Below, in pieces: positions 47,032 through 55,474 of a stretch of 64,000 nt of DNA (positions are counted from its first letter, which is position 1; every line of letters begins with the position of its first letter). The stretch spans positions 372,001 through 436,000 of the forward strand of contig JAUJEA010000001.1 of NCBI GenBank assembly GCA_030442035.1, in the 5' to 3' direction. The translations under genes were made by a program, and so were the position numbers. The notes under the pieces were generated by a model, which had not been told where the DNA came from, did not search any database, and worked only from the letters and a program-made list of their open reading frames with translations. Source of the stretch: Splendidivirga corallicola (GTDB taxonomy: Bacteria > Bacteroidota > Bacteroidia > Cytophagales > Cyclobacteriaceae).

Positions 47032-47157
47032 TGTTTTCACTCTATTTGACTGAACCGTTATTACCGATGGTTGTTGTTCGGCAATGTCAAGTTTTTCATA
47101 AAAAATTTTCAAAGAAATCATGCTTTCATGATATTTGAAGTTTAAACTATTTACCTG

Positions 47158-49200
47158 ATGATAAAAAAGCTACGCAATCTGTTACTCCCAATTCTTACTT
47201 TTTTCTTTTTCCAACCAATTTACTCACAACAAATTCAATGGGCTTCAACGGTTGATTTTAAGTTCAACGAATTTAAAAATTCTGAAGCATCAAGCGCTCA
47301 GGCACTTGGGATCCCCAATGCTTTTCCTCACGGTAGTCTAAATAAAAATGCATTTAGATTGAAGTCTGAAAGCACCTTTGGGACGCTCGTAGTAAATTAT
47401 GAGAATGCACAAGAGGTAAGACATGTGGTTATAGTAGAGAGTTTTGTTCCGGGAAGAATTACTAACGTTATATTGCACACGTTGGAAGGAGGCAGGATTC
47501 AGGTGTATGCCAATGATCCATACAATCATCCAAGGGACAGCCGGACATTTTGTATTAGTGTCCCTGAAAGTGAAAATCTCATTGCCAAGGTCGAGGTAAA
47601 TATAGATACACAAGAGCTTATTGGGTGGCCCCAAATTGATGCCATAGGAATTTCGGAAGAGGCAAATCCCAATAAACTGGAAAGTGTCCTGTTAAAACTG
47701 GGATTGGAAAATATAGAGGAGGAAATGTCTTTTTCTGAAAAAAAGATCAATCTGGGAAGCAACATCAACACACATTATAATGAGACTAAACCAGTAATTT
47801 CTCCTGATGGAAAAACTCTTTATTTCTGCCGGCAGAATTTTCCTGCGAATATCAATGGTATTGTTGATCCTCAGGACATTTATTTTTCTAACTTGATCGG
47901 TGATAGCTGGTCGGCAGCGGAAAATATAGGAGAGCCATTAAACGATGCCTTTTCAAACGGTGTAAACACTGTTTCTCCCGATGGTAATTCCCTATTGCTT
48001 ATCAATGAATATGATGATAGAGAAGGTAGTCTGAACGGTGTTTCTCTTACCTATCGAACACAGGATGGTTGGAGTGTACCTGAAAGATTGAACATCAATG
48101 ATTACTATAACCTAAGTGAATATGCGGACTTCTTTTTGTCTACCGATGGCAAAGCATTAATAATGGCTGTTGAAAGAGAAGAGGGTTATGGAGATCAGGA
48201 CCTATTTGTAAGTTTTGATCAATGGGGTAACAATTGGTCAGAACCCTTGAATTTAGGAGCAATGATCAATACTTCTGAAGCTGAGTTTTCTCCTTTTCTG
48301 GCAGCGGATGGAAAGACATTGTACTTTTCTTCCTCTGGTCATGGGGGATTTGGAAAAAGCGATATCTTTTACACCAAAAGATTGGATGACACATGGCTAA
48401 ACTGGTCAAAACCAAAAAATCTTGGTAGTATGATCAACTCGCCTGATCATGATGCCTATTACTCTACGACGGCAAAAGGGGAATATGTTTATTTTGTATC
48501 ATCCAAAGGTTCCAATTCAGGATCAAAAGATATTTACCGTATACAACTGCCTAAAGAAATCAAGCCTGAACCTGTTGTTATGATGGCCGGTTCCATTATA
48601 GATTCTTATACCAAAAAGCCCGTTGATGCTACTTTGGTTATTAATAACCTGAAAACCAAAGAAGAAAGTGCCAATGTCCGAACCAACCCAAGAAATGGGG
48701 AATATATTGCGGTACTACCCGTAGGTAGAAATTATGAATTTTTTGTTCAGGCCAAAGGATACCTTAACATACTTGATACAGCACATTTTGCTAAATATCG
48801 TCAGTTCACGGAAGTACAAAAGGATATTGAGCTTGAAAGGATTGAGGTTGGCAAGACTGTGGTGATGAAGAACATTATCTTCGAACAGGGAGAAGCTAAT
48901 CTGTTGAGTTCATCATTCCCTGAGCTTGAAAGATTGGTTCAATTTATGAACATCAACCCCGGCATTGAAATTGAGTTAGGTGGACACACGGACCGTACCG
49001 GTAGTCAAAAGCTCAATATGGAGCTTTCGGAAAGGCGTGTAGTAGTAGCAAAAAAGTACCTTGTGGCCAAAGGTGTAGACGAAAAAAGGCTCAAAGTCAA
49101 AGCGTATGGATCTACTCAACCCATTGCCAGCAACGCGAGTGAAGAAACAAGAAGACTCAATCGTAGGGTGGAAATTAAGATCCTGAAATTCACGGAATAG
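47158..49200 (+). CDS. OmpA-family protein with PD40 repeats
   Basis: 680 residues with a signal peptide (FFFFQPIYSQ). Domains in order: an N-terminal beta module (about 25-165), a PD40/WD40-like beta-propeller (about 205-460) with repeats such as KPVISPDGKTLYFCRQ and SPFLAADGKTLYFSSSGH, a CarboxypepD-reg-like module (about 475-560), and an OmpA C-terminal domain (about 575-680) with GGHTDRTGSQKLNMELSERR and the final RRLNRRVEIKIL. OmpA anchors it to peptidoglycan. The plan recalls T9SS accessory PorE but with a different N-terminal module, so a link to secretion is only possible, not shown. Confidence 0.88.
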   Translation: MIKKLRNLLLPILTFFFFQPIYSQQIQWASTVDFKFNEFKNSEASSAQALGIPNAFPHGSLNKNAFRLKSESTFGTLVVNYENAQEVRHVVIVESFVPGRITNVILHTLEGGRIQVYANDPYNHPRDSRTFCISVPESENLIAKVEVNIDTQELIGWPQIDAIGISEEANPNKLESVLLKLGLENIEEEMSFSEKKINLGSNINTHYNETKPVISPDGKTLYFCRQNFPANINGIVDPQDIYFSNLIGDSWSAAENIGEPLNDAFSNGVNTVSPDGNSLLLINEYDDREGSLNGVSLTYRTQDGWSVPERLNINDYYNLSEYADFFLSTDGKALIMAVEREEGYGDQDLFVSFDQWGNNWSEPLNLGAMINTSEAEFSPFLAADGKTLYFSSSGHGGFGKSDIFYTKRLDDTWLNWSKPKNLGSMINSPDHDAYYSTTAKGEYVYFVSSKGSNSGSKDIYRIQLPKEIKPEPVVMMAGSIIDSYTKKPVDATLVINNLKTKEESANVRTNPRNGEYIAVLPVGRNYEFFVQAKGYLNILDTAHFAKYRQFTEVQKDIELERIEVGKTVVMKNIIFEQGEANLLSSSFPELERLVQFMNINPGIEIELGGHTDRTGSQKLNMELSERRVVVAKKYLVAKGVDEKRLKVKAYGSTQPIASNASEETRRLNRRVEIKILKFTE

Positions 49201-49699
49201 CTTTTACTCCCAATAAGCATTTAAAACAAAATCAGACATTCGAGAATCTTCTTGATTTTTTTCGAAATAAATATTCGGTCTTAAAAAAGTATCATTTGAT
49301 ATTGTTAGAAAGGCTCATTGCCTTGTTTAGGCAAGATTTTAGATGAAAGACTCAAGATGAAAGATAAAATTGCTGTGGCTTTTTTCTTTTTTTCAGCGAA
49401 ATAAAACGATCAAATTTGCAAGCTTTTAATTGAATGGATCAATAAGCTTTCAAAGTTTGTGTGATAGGATAAAGTAAAAAAGATAATGATATTGAATTTT
49501 ACGAAAGCAGGGTTTAATTGACTGGCTTAAACATATATGTTATTAGTCTTTATACTAAATTCTTGCTACTTATTACTGTAGCCAGGGCTTTTTTAGCGGA
49601 GACTAGATAAAGCAGCCCTCCGGAGACGATTCAGTTGAACATCAGAAAAATTTATACTCGTTTTATCTGATATCTTCGATCTCCTTCATAGTTTTGGGC
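49201..49699. other. Intergenic region between the OmpA and aminotransferase genes
   Basis: 499 bases with no credible gene. Repeat copy 1 lies at 49276-49362. The right part is AT-rich with the short GC-rich tract GCAGCCCTCCGGAGACG near 49612. Promoter for the aminotransferase presumably lies here but I could not place it. Confidence 0.45.
49276..49362. repeat. Direct repeat copy 1, upstream of the aminotransferase
   Basis: This copy matches the copy at 50891-50977. A core of 49 bases (49282-49330, beginning TAAAAAAGTATCATTTGATA) is identical in both, and the flanks match except for a few substitutions and one indel. The core contains small complementary stretches (AAGGC/GCCTT and CTTG/CAAG) that could fold. 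Confidence 0.9.
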
Positions 49700-50890
49700 A
49701 TGGTTTCCAACAGGCAATTATTCCTTCATCATTTGGCCCAGACCTCCGACTTCCCTCTGATGCTTGAAATTGAATCAGCAGAAGGCATCTATATGTTTGG
49801 CTCCAAAGGTGAAAAATATATTGATCTCATTTCGGGAATTGGAGTTAGCAATGTCGGACATTGTCATCCAAAAGTGGTTCGCGCTGTTCAGGAACAAGCT
49901 GCAAAACATATGCACCTGATGGTGTATGGTGAATATGTTCAATCACCTCAAACATTATTGGCCAAAGCCATTGCACAAACACTTCCGGAACACCTGAATA
50001 ATGTATATTTTGTGAATTCCGGTTCGGAAGCCATTGAGGGCGCCATAAAACTTGCCAAGCGGTTCACTGGTAAAACCCAAATTATTTCGTGCAAAAATGC
50101 CTACCACGGCTCATCCCAGGGCGCATTATCCATTGGTGGAAGTGAAAACTTTAAAAGAGCCTTTCGTCCTTTAATACCAGGTGTGAAAAGTATACCACAT
50201 GGTGAGCCGGGAGCACTGGATCTAATTGATGAAGATACCGCAGCGGTAGTCATTGAAGTAGTTCAGGGAGAAGCGGGGGTCAAAACTGCGGAAAGATCTT
50301 ATTTTGACCGGTTAAGAGACAAGTGCACAGCAACCGGTACTTTGTTGATACTCGATGAAGTTCAAACTGGTTTTGGAAGAACCGGAAAATTCTGGGCTTT
50401 TGAACACTATCAACTCAGGCCGGATATTCTGGTTGCCGCAAAGGGTATGGGAGGAGGAATGCCCATTGGTGCATTCATGGCTTCCCAGGAAATAATGAGT
50501 GTCCTGAAAAACAATCCGATTCTTGGCCATATTACGACTTTTGGAGGGCATCCTGTAAGTGCGGCAGCTTCTTTGGCTGCATTAAGGGTGATACAAGGGG
50601 AAAACCTTTTAGTGAAGGTTGAGGCAAAAGCAAAACGCTTTAAAAGTTTATTAAATCATTCGGCCATCAAAGAAATCAGAAACCTTGGTTTGATGATGGC
50701 TCTTGAATTTGATTCTTTTGAAGTATTAAAACCAATTATCGACAGAGCCATTGAATTAGGTGTGGTTACAGATTGGTTCCTTTTTTGTGATAGTGCCATG
50801 AGAATAGCTCCTCCCCTTATTATTACGGAAGAACAAATTGAGGAGGCTTGCAAGATCATCTTGCAAGCAATAGATGAATCCTTTAAATAG
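49700..50890 (+). CDS. Class III (PLP-dependent) aminotransferase
   Basis: 396 residues from the ATG at 49700; an in-frame TTG six bases earlier is less likely. It belongs to the acetylornithine/ornithine/4-aminobutyrate group: GIGVSNVGHCHPKVV at the N-terminus, NSGSEAIEGAIKLAKRFTGK (PLP phosphate site), LDEVQTGFGRTGKFWAFEH, and the PLP lysine in AAKGMGGGMPIGAF. Substrate is not readable. The gene is bracketed by near-identical repeats and has no functional neighbour, which fits an accessory gene that came in as a unit. Confidence 0.92.
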   Translation: MVSNRQLFLHHLAQTSDFPLMLEIESAEGIYMFGSKGEKYIDLISGIGVSNVGHCHPKVVRAVQEQAAKHMHLMVYGEYVQSPQTLLAKAIAQTLPEHLNNVYFVNSGSEAIEGAIKLAKRFTGKTQIISCKNAYHGSSQGALSIGGSENFKRAFRPLIPGVKSIPHGEPGALDLIDEDTAAVVIEVVQGEAGVKTAERSYFDRLRDKCTATGTLLILDEVQTGFGRTGKFWAFEHYQLRPDILVAAKGMGGGMPIGAFMASQEIMSVLKNNPILGHITTFGGHPVSAAASLAALRVIQGENLLVKVEAKAKRFKSLLNHSAIKEIRNLGLMMALEFDSFEVLKPIIDRAIELGVVTDWFLFCDSAMRIAPPLIITEEQIEEACKIILQAIDESFK

Positions 50891-50977
50891 CCGGCCCTAA
50901 AAAAGTATCATTTGATATTGTTAGAAAGGCTCATTGCCTTGTTTAGTCAAGGTTTTAGATAAAGACGCAAGATGAAA
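50891..50977. repeat. Direct repeat copy 2, downstream of the aminotransferase
   Basis: Second copy of the repeat at 49276-49362. The core 50898-50946 is identical base for base to 49282-49330. It begins right after the aminotransferase stop, and the palindromic element at 50979-51093 begins directly after it. Confidence 0.9.
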
Positions 50978-50978
50978 C

Positions 50979-51093
50979 TTAACTTAAGCGTCATTCCTTG
51001 CTTGATAAGGAATCTCGTCAGGCATAAACTTCTAAAAATGGGATTCCTGCTTACGCAGGAATGACGTCTTCTGTTCGATAAGGCTTAAGTTAA
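50979..51093. repeat. Palindromic repeat element with TTAACTTAAGC ends
   Basis: TTAACTTAAGC (50979-50989) is the exact reverse complement of GCTTAAGTTAA (51083-51093). Inside, GCGTCATTCCTTGC and GCAGGAATGACGTC are also complementary with a bulge, and CCTGCTTACGCAGG forms an inner hairpin. This is the look of a dispersed palindromic (REP/MITE) element; no coding frame lies within. Confidence 0.7.
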
Positions 51094-51143
51094 TGACATT
51101 GTCCTTATCACCTTTGAATTCATATCGGAATTAGCTGTATTAT

Positions 51144-51485
51144 CTAAAAAAGATCCTTAACATTTTCGGGGGGTCTTCCTAAAACTGCTTTATCTCCTTT
51201 CACCACAATAGGTCGCTCAATAAGTTTTGGATTGTCTACCAGAATTTCAAGCCACTCCTCATTAGAAAATTCCTTCCCTTTGAAGTTTTCTTTATAGACG
51301 GCCTCGCCTTTTCTTACAATTTCAGCGGGATCCATTTTTAGCTTCTTTAGTATCTTTCTCAAATCTTCTTTTGTTGGGATTTGATTTAAATACTCAATTA
51401 TTTCAACTTCCTGGTTATTTTCCTGGATCAATTGAAGTGTTGAACGGCTTTTGCTACACCTTGGATTGTGGTATATTGTTAACAT
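51144..51485 (-). CDS. ArsC-family protein (arsenate reductase-like)
   Basis: 113 residues from the ATG at 51485, which gives the canonical start MLTIYHNPRCSKSRSTLQL. The catalytic Cys is at residue 10 in NPRCSKSR, and the family arginines in IERPIVVKG and LGRPPENV are present. It is the glutaredoxin-fold ArsC/YfgD type. No arsenite pump or arsenic regulator is adjacent, so true arsenate reduction is not established; the name Spx/ArsC-like is safer. Confidence 0.88.
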   Translation of the reverse strand: MLTIYHNPRCSKSRSTLQLIQENNQEVEIIEYLNQIPTKEDLRKILKKLKMDPAEIVRKGEAVYKENFKGKEFSNEEWLEILVDNPKLIERPIVVKGDKAVLGRPPENVKDLF

Positions 51486-51658
51486 GATTTCCGGTTTTAA
51501 GAATATTAAATGTTCGAGCAATAAAGTAAAACCATTCCAGTATAATTTTAACAAATCTGATATTGAACGGATCCTAACTTTATCTTAGCTCCACTTTGAC
51601 AGCAAAAATACAAAACCGAAAAAGAAATAAAATGATTAGCAGCTTTACAAAATTCAAC

Positions 51659-51666
51659 TAATTTTG
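51659..51666 (+). promoter_or_regulatory. Candidate -7 element upstream of the TolB-like lipoprotein
   Basis: TAATTTTG matches TAnnTTTG exactly, 26 bases before the ATG at 51693. The -33 element is not clear. Confidence 0.4.
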
Positions 51667-51692
51667 TTTCGACTTTTGATCAATCACAAATC

Positions 51693-52814
51693 ATGTTAAA
51701 AAATTATTCCATATTTTTTCTTGCCTTCCTTTTGACCCAAACGGCATGCAATAATGCCAAGCAGTCAAAAGAAAAAATTAGTGATTCGATTCAAGCTGAA
51801 TCTGCAATGGAAGATTCTTTGAAATACGACAACGAGGCTCATTTAAGTAATATTAGACAATTAACCTTCGGAGGTGACAATGCAGAGGCATACTGGAGCT
51901 TTGATAATACCATGTTAGTATTCCAATCGAACAATGAAGCCTGGGATCTTGGTTGTGATCAAATATTCTATACGGAAGCCGAACATGGCGATATGCGAAA
52001 GGGAAAACCGAAAATGTTGAGTACTGGTTTAGGACGTACCACCTGTGCTTATTTTATGCCAGGAGATACCACGATAATATATGCCTCAACGCACCTTGGA
52101 GGAGAGAACTGTCCTCCGGTACCGGAAAGAAGAACAGATGGTAAATATCTATGGCCCATCTATAATTCTTACGATATTTTTATCGCTGATCTGGAAGGGA
52201 ATATTTTAAAACAATTGACAAAAGAGGATGGTTATGATGCTGAGGCAACTGTTTCACCTAAAAGAGATAAGATTGTCTTTACTTCCGATCGATCAGGAGA
52301 CCTGGAACTTTATACAATGGATCTTGATGGGGGTAATGTAACACAAATTACCGATGAACTGGGCTATGACGGAGGTGCTTTCTTTTCACCTGATGGAAGC
52401 AAAATTGTTTTTCGTGCTTCCAGACCTCAAAGTAATGAAGAAATCAAAGAGTATAAGGAATTATTGAAGGAAGGACTGGTTGCACCAACAGCCATGGAGC
52501 TTTTTGTATGTGATGCGGACGGGTCTAATCTAAAGCAGGTTACGAAGCTAGGTAAAGCCAACTGGGCACCTTTTTATCATCCTTCAGGTAATAAGATTAT
52601 TTTCTCCTCTAACCACAAGGGACAAAGAGGTTTTGAATTTAATTTGTTTATGATCAACGAAGATGGAACCGGTTTGGAACAAATTACGCGTGATCCGGTT
52701 TTTGATGCTTTTCCAATGTTTTCTCCTGATGGCAAAAAATTAGTGTTTTCATCCAATAGGAACAATCAGGGAACTCGTGATACTAATTTGTTTATTGCTG
52801 ATTGGATAGAATAA
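51693..52814 (+). CDS. TolB-like PD40 beta-propeller lipoprotein
   Basis: 373 residues with lipobox TQTAC (Cys near residue 19), so an envelope lipoprotein. The body is a six-bladed-type propeller of TolB/PD40 repeats: EATVSPKRDKIVFTSDRSGDLELYTMDLDG, in short pieces GGAFFSPDGSKIVFRAS, NWAPFYHPSGNKIIFSSNHK and AFPMFSPDGKKLVFSSNRN. Four Cys lie in the first blade (DLGCDQIFY, RTTCAYF, GENCPP). TolB-like proteins bind other envelope proteins; here there is no Tol-Pal neighbour, so function is open. Confidence 0.88.
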   Translation: MLKNYSIFFLAFLLTQTACNNAKQSKEKISDSIQAESAMEDSLKYDNEAHLSNIRQLTFGGDNAEAYWSFDNTMLVFQSNNEAWDLGCDQIFYTEAEHGDMRKGKPKMLSTGLGRTTCAYFMPGDTTIIYASTHLGGENCPPVPERRTDGKYLWPIYNSYDIFIADLEGNILKQLTKEDGYDAEATVSPKRDKIVFTSDRSGDLELYTMDLDGGNVTQITDELGYDGGAFFSPDGSKIVFRASRPQSNEEIKEYKELLKEGLVAPTAMELFVCDADGSNLKQVTKLGKANWAPFYHPSGNKIIFSSNHKGQRGFEFNLFMINEDGTGLEQITRDPVFDAFPMFSPDGKKLVFSSNRNNQGTRDTNLFIADWIE

Positions 52815-52866
52815 TAGTTTTAAAAATCAATAACATACTTAATCCAGTAAAAATAAAATCTGAAAT

Positions 52867-53316
52867 ATGTATAACTCATTACTTTTCGTTCACTCCTGGC
52901 TAAGATGGATCATTTTGGCCTTAGCATTAATTGTTATTATCAAAGCATTTATCGGATGGTTCGGTAACAAAGATTATTCTAAAGGAGATAATGCATTATC
53001 GGCATCGTTTGTCGGAACTTTACACCTTCAAGCACTAATAGGTTTGATTTTATATGTTTTTCTTAGCCCTATTACACAATCTGCTTTTCAGAACTTCGGA
53101 GGAGCAATGAAAGATGCGGCTTTACGATATTGGGCTGTGGAACACATTCTTGCTATGTTGGTTGGGGTCATTATTGCCCAGATAGGGAGATCAAGATCCA
53201 AAAAGGCGGTTGAAGCTGTAAAAAAACATAAGACTACTGCTATTTTCTACTTAATAGCACTCATTGTTATATTATCCAGGGTTCCTTTTAATGAAGCTGG
53301 CAGATTGTTTCGTTAG
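52867..53316 (+). CDS. Small four-helix membrane protein with buried histidines
   Basis: 149 residues with four hydrophobic helices (about 3-30, 46-66, 88-108, 125-142). Each of the first three carries one His (LFVHSWLRW H9, GTLHLQALIG H53, AVEHILAMLVG H93), a pattern compatible with b-type haem ligation. It resembles short cytochrome-b-like or CopD-like proteins. I do not recognise a specific family, and no electron-transfer genes are adjacent. Confidence 0.6.
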   Translation: MYNSLLFVHSWLRWIILALALIVIIKAFIGWFGNKDYSKGDNALSASFVGTLHLQALIGLILYVFLSPITQSAFQNFGGAMKDAALRYWAVEHILAMLVGVIIAQIGRSRSKKAVEAVKKHKTTAIFYLIALIVILSRVPFNEAGRLFR

Positions 53317-53346
53317 ATGCGTTCAAATAAAATACAATACTAATCC

Positions 53347-53370
53347 CAGGTCTGTGTCTCCACAGACCTG
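53347..53370. repeat. REP hairpin upstream of the RAYT gene
   Basis: CAGGTCTGTG (53347-53356) and CACAGACCTG (53361-53370) form a perfect 10-bp stem with a TCTC loop. The same core GGTCTGTG/CACAGAC recurs at 54033-54054 after the transposase. Confidence 0.8.
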
Positions 53371-53424
53371 AAACGCTCAAAAAGGGATTCCAGGTGTTTA
53401 GGACAAACATCAAAAAGAATCAGC

Positions 53425-53994
53425 ATGGAATTAAATAAAGAAGTGAAACATGGTGCCCGAAAGTCAAGAATGTTTTTGAATGAAGTGTATTTTTGGACGG
53501 ACACTATCAAAGATTGGAAGCATCTTCTCAAACAGGATCAATTCAAAGAGATCATACTAAATTCATGGAATTTTTTGGTGAAGAAAAAGAAAATTGTTGC
53601 GTATGGATTTGTCATTATGCCGAATCATTTACATGTTATTTGGGAAATGCTTGCAAGTAATGGTAGAGAAATGCCACACGCCAGTTTTAATAAATTCACA
53701 AGTCACATGTTTTTAGAAGAGCTTAAAGTACATAACCAAAATCTGCTGCAGGAGTTTATTTCGAACAATATGGCAGATCGAAATCATAGATTCTGGCAAC
53801 GTGATCCCCTGGCGATTTTAATGGATTCAAAAGCTAAAATAGAACAGAAATTGGACTATATTCACTTAAATCCTTTGCAGGAACAATGGAATCTAACTAA
53901 GGATCCGGAAGATTACAAATGGTCATCTGCCAAGTATTATGCATCAGGTGTTGACGACTTTAGGTTTCTTAGTCATTATAAAGATAAGTTTTGA
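53425..53994 (+). CDS. REP-associated tyrosine transposase (RAYT)
   Basis: 189 residues of the IS200-like Y1 transposase superfamily, RAYT branch. The HUH metal motif is in MPNHLHVIW (H68, H70), and the catalytic Tyr is in QKLDYIHLNP (Y145). The tail KWSSAKYY is typical. RAYTs are single-copy domesticated transposases that act on REP hairpins, and two such hairpins flank this gene at 53347 and 54033. The key residues look intact. Confidence 0.9.
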   Translation: MELNKEVKHGARKSRMFLNEVYFWTDTIKDWKHLLKQDQFKEIILNSWNFLVKKKKIVAYGFVIMPNHLHVIWEMLASNGREMPHASFNKFTSHMFLEELKVHNQNLLQEFISNNMADRNHRFWQRDPLAILMDSKAKIEQKLDYIHLNPLQEQWNLTKDPEDYKWSSAKYYASGVDDFRFLSHYKDKF

Positions 53995-54032
53995 GAAAAT
54001 CATAATTTTCAATGATGTTTGTTGTTACATGG

Positions 54033-54054
54033 TGGTCTGTGAGGACACAGACTA
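54033..54054. repeat. REP hairpin downstream of the RAYT gene
   Basis: TGGTCTGTG (54033-54041) and CACAGACTA (54046-54054) form a stem with one internal mismatch around the loop AGGA. The core matches the upstream hairpin in inverted orientation. Confidence 0.75.
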
Positions 54055-54241
54055 CGGTATAAAATAGGGATCAAAATTCTTGTTTGTGGTAAAACAGTAA
54101 GTAATAGCGTCCTACTAAAATCTAAAATATTGCCTTTTCCATCAGCTATAAGAAAAATGAGTCTTTGTCCGCTCATAGGGCAGACCTGATTTTTATTGAC
54201 ATGATGGTTGACAAAATCAAAGAATTAAACCGGATTGAATA

Positions 54242-55315
54242 ATGAAACTCGGAGCATTTTTTAAAAATTCAGTACTTATAATACTATCTATCACCATTGG
54301 ATTAGTTTTAGCTGAATATGTTTACAGAGCAATACTTTTTGGTGGCTCAACACAATTTAAAAACCTAAGGAAACCAGGATTATATGCAGATCATTTTTCC
54401 GAAGATGATTATTGGAAACTATACAATATTTTTGAAACCGGCTATGCAGCTCCAGCGCAACCACATAAAACCCTGGGATGGGTTGGTAATTTTGACCGGA
54501 TCAGTTATCTACATCATGATAGCGATAAGCTAAAAGATAAACGACCTGTATTACTATATGGCGATTCTTTTGCACAATGTGTTGAGTCTACCTGTTTTGA
54601 GGAAATACTTAACGGCGACAGTATCTTTACAAAAAATCACTTTTTTATAAACTATGGTGTAGGAGGTTATGGAGCAGATCAAATTTACCTCTTACTACAG
54701 AGGTCCCTGGACCATTTCAAAAATCCTTTTGTGATAATCAGTATAATGCCCTTAGATCTCGATCGGTCCCATTTATCAGTAAGGGTAGGTCAAAAACCTT
54801 ATTTTACTATTAGCCATGATGAACTCGAATTATCGAAAGACTCTATTTATTCAAATGCTCATGAATATTTTAAAGAAAATCCTCCTGAGATTACTTCTTA
54901 TCTCTATCGGAGGTTAATTTATAGTAACATCATTCCGGAAAGAATCAGATCAAGACTCCGTGGAAAATGGAAAGCCATTCAACATAAAAAAGAGCTTAAT
55001 ACCAAAATAATTCTAAACATGAAGCACGAATTGGAAGCTCGCAACTGTGAATATGTATTTCTGATTTTTCATCCTTTGCAAAAATCGGATCTTAAAAGCC
55101 ATGGATGGCGGGATGATTTTCTTCTGCAGCTCTTTCAGGAAAATAATATCCCATATATATGGTCCAAAGATCTTATAAGAAATGACTCTTCATTCTCGAT
55201 TTATGACCGGGCAAATTATATAAATCTGGACAATGGACATCCCAACACACATTTCAATAGAATAGTCAGTTCAGAATTTAAACGTCTTATATTGAATAAA
55301 GAATCAAAAAAATAA
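54242..55315 (+). CDS. Membrane-anchored SGNH-fold protein
   Basis: 357 residues with one N-terminal helix (about 10-32) and no cleavage site, so anchored with the body outside. SGNH marks: LLYGDSFAQC with the nucleophile Ser near residue 109, NYGVGGYGADQIYLLL for block II, and the late DNGHPNTHFNRI (Asp and His near residue 334). No GxND block III is evident. Proteins of this shape act as sugar O-acyl esterases or acetyltransferase partners in surface polysaccharide modification. No such genes adjoin it, so the role is open. Confidence 0.75.
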   Translation: MKLGAFFKNSVLIILSITIGLVLAEYVYRAILFGGSTQFKNLRKPGLYADHFSEDDYWKLYNIFETGYAAPAQPHKTLGWVGNFDRISYLHHDSDKLKDKRPVLLYGDSFAQCVESTCFEEILNGDSIFTKNHFFINYGVGGYGADQIYLLLQRSLDHFKNPFVIISIMPLDLDRSHLSVRVGQKPYFTISHDELELSKDSIYSNAHEYFKENPPEITSYLYRRLIYSNIIPERIRSRLRGKWKAIQHKKELNTKIILNMKHELEARNCEYVFLIFHPLQKSDLKSHGWRDDFLLQLFQENNIPYIWSKDLIRNDSSFSIYDRANYINLDNGHPNTHFNRIVSSEFKRLILNKESKK

Positions 55316-55421
55316 AGTAAGAAGGCACGACTTCGTCATAGAAGACTGCTGGCATTCATCGCCCCTGCTCCTCTGCAAAAACCACTCATCAAATTAATCT
55401 GTCATAATGATCATCGAAGCA

Positions 55422-55450
55422 TTGTCTTTTTTCATTTTTTTGTAATCTTG
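55422..55450 (+). promoter_or_regulatory. Candidate promoter of the BNR-repeat protein gene
   Basis: TTG (55422-55424), an 18-base spacer and TAATCTTG (55443-55450), one mismatch from TAnnTTTG. The ATG is at 55475. Confidence 0.4.
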
Positions 55451-55474
55451 TATAGAACATAAACTCAACGCTAT

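Noticed and set aside
46921-47046. Short frame beginning ATGAAATTACCATTAAATCC after the transketolase gene
   Set aside because: It runs straight through the palindromic terminator and its translation shows no family or signal-peptide features.
47158-49200. OmpA/PD40 protein as T9SS component PorE
   Set aside because: Domain order is similar, but the N-terminal module differs and no por genes adjoin it, so I kept the general name.
49282-50946. Direct repeats considered as a minimal CRISPR array
   Set aside because: Only two copies, 1.6 kb apart, with a gene between them and no spacer-like periodicity or cas genes.
51144-51485. An arsenic-resistance locus around the ArsC-like gene
   Set aside because: No arsR, arsB/acr3 or arsenic methylase is adjacent.
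53425-53994. RAYT gene as a complete IS200-type insertion sequence
   Set aside because: No IS ends beyond the REP hairpins and no accessory TnpB; the sequence fits the domesticated REP-associated branch better.
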